A DNA stretch of 5,750 nucleotides. Origin: Limisphaerales bacterium (GTDB taxonomy: Bacteria > Verrucomicrobiota > Verrucomicrobiae > Limisphaerales > UBA11358). A program made the position numbers and the translations under genes. This document shows positions 5,416-5,750 of this stretch, piece after piece (position 1 is the stretch's first letter; each line of letters starts with the position of its first letter). The notes beneath the pieces are model-generated. The model had not been told where the DNA came from. It made no database searches and saw only the letters and a program-made list of their open reading frames with translations. The stretch is taken from the NCBI GenBank assembly GCA_003152145.1, contig PLZL01000435.1, positions 2,308-8,057 on the forward strand, read 5' to 3'.

Positions 5416-5750
5416 TTATTTGGAGATTTGTTGCGATTTGACTGACAAAATCGAAATGCCGTCAATTCCTTCCGGCGTTTTCGCATAACCAATTTCCGCC
5501 GCCATCGGCAGAAAATCCTTCGCCGACCATTTGAAATCGCTGACTCGTCCGGCTGGAATCCTGTCCGGCCAACAGACGATCATCGGCACGCGCAGGCTGT
5601 TGGACGAGACGATACTGTGAAAAAAGTTCGGATTCACCGCGCCGTTTTTTTGCGGAACCGTTGCGCTGGTGAAGAAAACCGCCGCGTTGTTCGTCATGCC
5701 GAGCTTTTGCAATTGCTCCTTCAACTGGCCGATGTAGCCGTCGAGCCGCG
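5416..5750 (-). CDS. Sulfatase-like protein, C-terminal fragment, atypical active-site region
   Basis: The frame runs off the right edge, so only the last 110 residues are visible (numbered here from the edge); the true N-terminus and the formylglycine motif (C/S-x-P-x-R) are outside. The visible part fits the formylglycine sulfatase family: RLDGYIGQLKEQLQKLGM (the 'lD..vG.ll..L...G' helix), AVFFTS (beta strand), LRVPMIVCWPDRIPAGRVSD, and a final DFLPMAAEIGYAKTPEGIDG. Two things are odd. After FTS the family normally has Asp-His/Asn-Gly, where the Asp and Asn/His bind the metal; here it is Ala-Thr-Val (29-31). And the protein stops about 13 residues after the DG of 'DG.S', where most relatives carry a further C-terminal subdomain. 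It may therefore be a degenerate or non-catalytic family member. Sulfatases of this family are usually exported and act on sulfated polysaccharides. Its stop abuts that of the small membrane protein. Confidence 0.75.
   Translation of the reverse strand, partial: RLDGYIGQLKEQLQKLGMTNNAAVFFTSATVPQKNGAVNPNFFHSIVSSNSLRVPMIVCWPDRIPAGRVSDFKWSAKDFLPMAAEIGYAKTPEGIDGISILSVKSQQISK

Overview
The window looks like a moderately GC-rich chromosomal segment of a Gram-negative bacterium, most likely a verrucomicrobial one (Pedosphaera/Limisphaerales-like). That placement is an inference from four things: a receiver + DUF4388 (PATAN) + roadblock-type signalling cluster, starts with little or no Shine-Dalgarno sequence, a coiled-coil LysM envelope protein, and a sulfatase-like gene. 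No rRNA, tRNA, CRISPR array, transposase or other mobile-element gene is visible.

Layout. Positions 1-1577 (+) hold a tight three-gene cluster: the 3' part of a response-regulator-like protein (receiver end, DUF4388, C-terminal roadblock-like region), a small roadblock-like protein whose start overlaps the previous stop by 13 nt, and a 130-aa helical protein of unknown function. Sixty nt later on the same strand lies uppP (1638-2429), undecaprenyl-diphosphate phosphatase, which recycles the lipid carrier for cell-wall synthesis. From 2516 to about 5112 three genes run on the minus strand: a major-facilitator transporter of the MFS_3/EntS-like type, an AT-richer unrecognised membrane-anchored protein, and a secreted coiled-coil/LysM protein. 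At the right end a 53-aa single-pass membrane protein (5254-5415, +) abuts, stop codon to stop codon, the 3' end of a sulfatase-like gene (5416 to beyond the window, -).

The most interesting non-coding structures are two intergenic elements. Between the convergent uppP and LysM genes (2426-2508) sits an 83-bp element whose two 24-bp ends are inverted imperfect copies (19/24 identical). Each end is itself a hairpin, and the two hairpins differ by a compensatory base-pair change, as in a REP/BIME-like doublet. Between the divergent MFS and small membrane protein genes (5175-5258) sit two arrays of six GATTAA-like hexamers, 36 nt each, in inverted orientation around a 12-nt centre. The centre forms a good stem-loop, and the last hexamer contains the start codon of the small gene.

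Functionally, uppP and the LysM protein point to the cell envelope and the first cluster to intracellular signalling, perhaps through a small Ras-like GTPase encoded elsewhere. No single pathway links all the genes. The sulfatase-like fragment lacks residues normally used for metal binding and ends early, so it may be inactive or repurposed.
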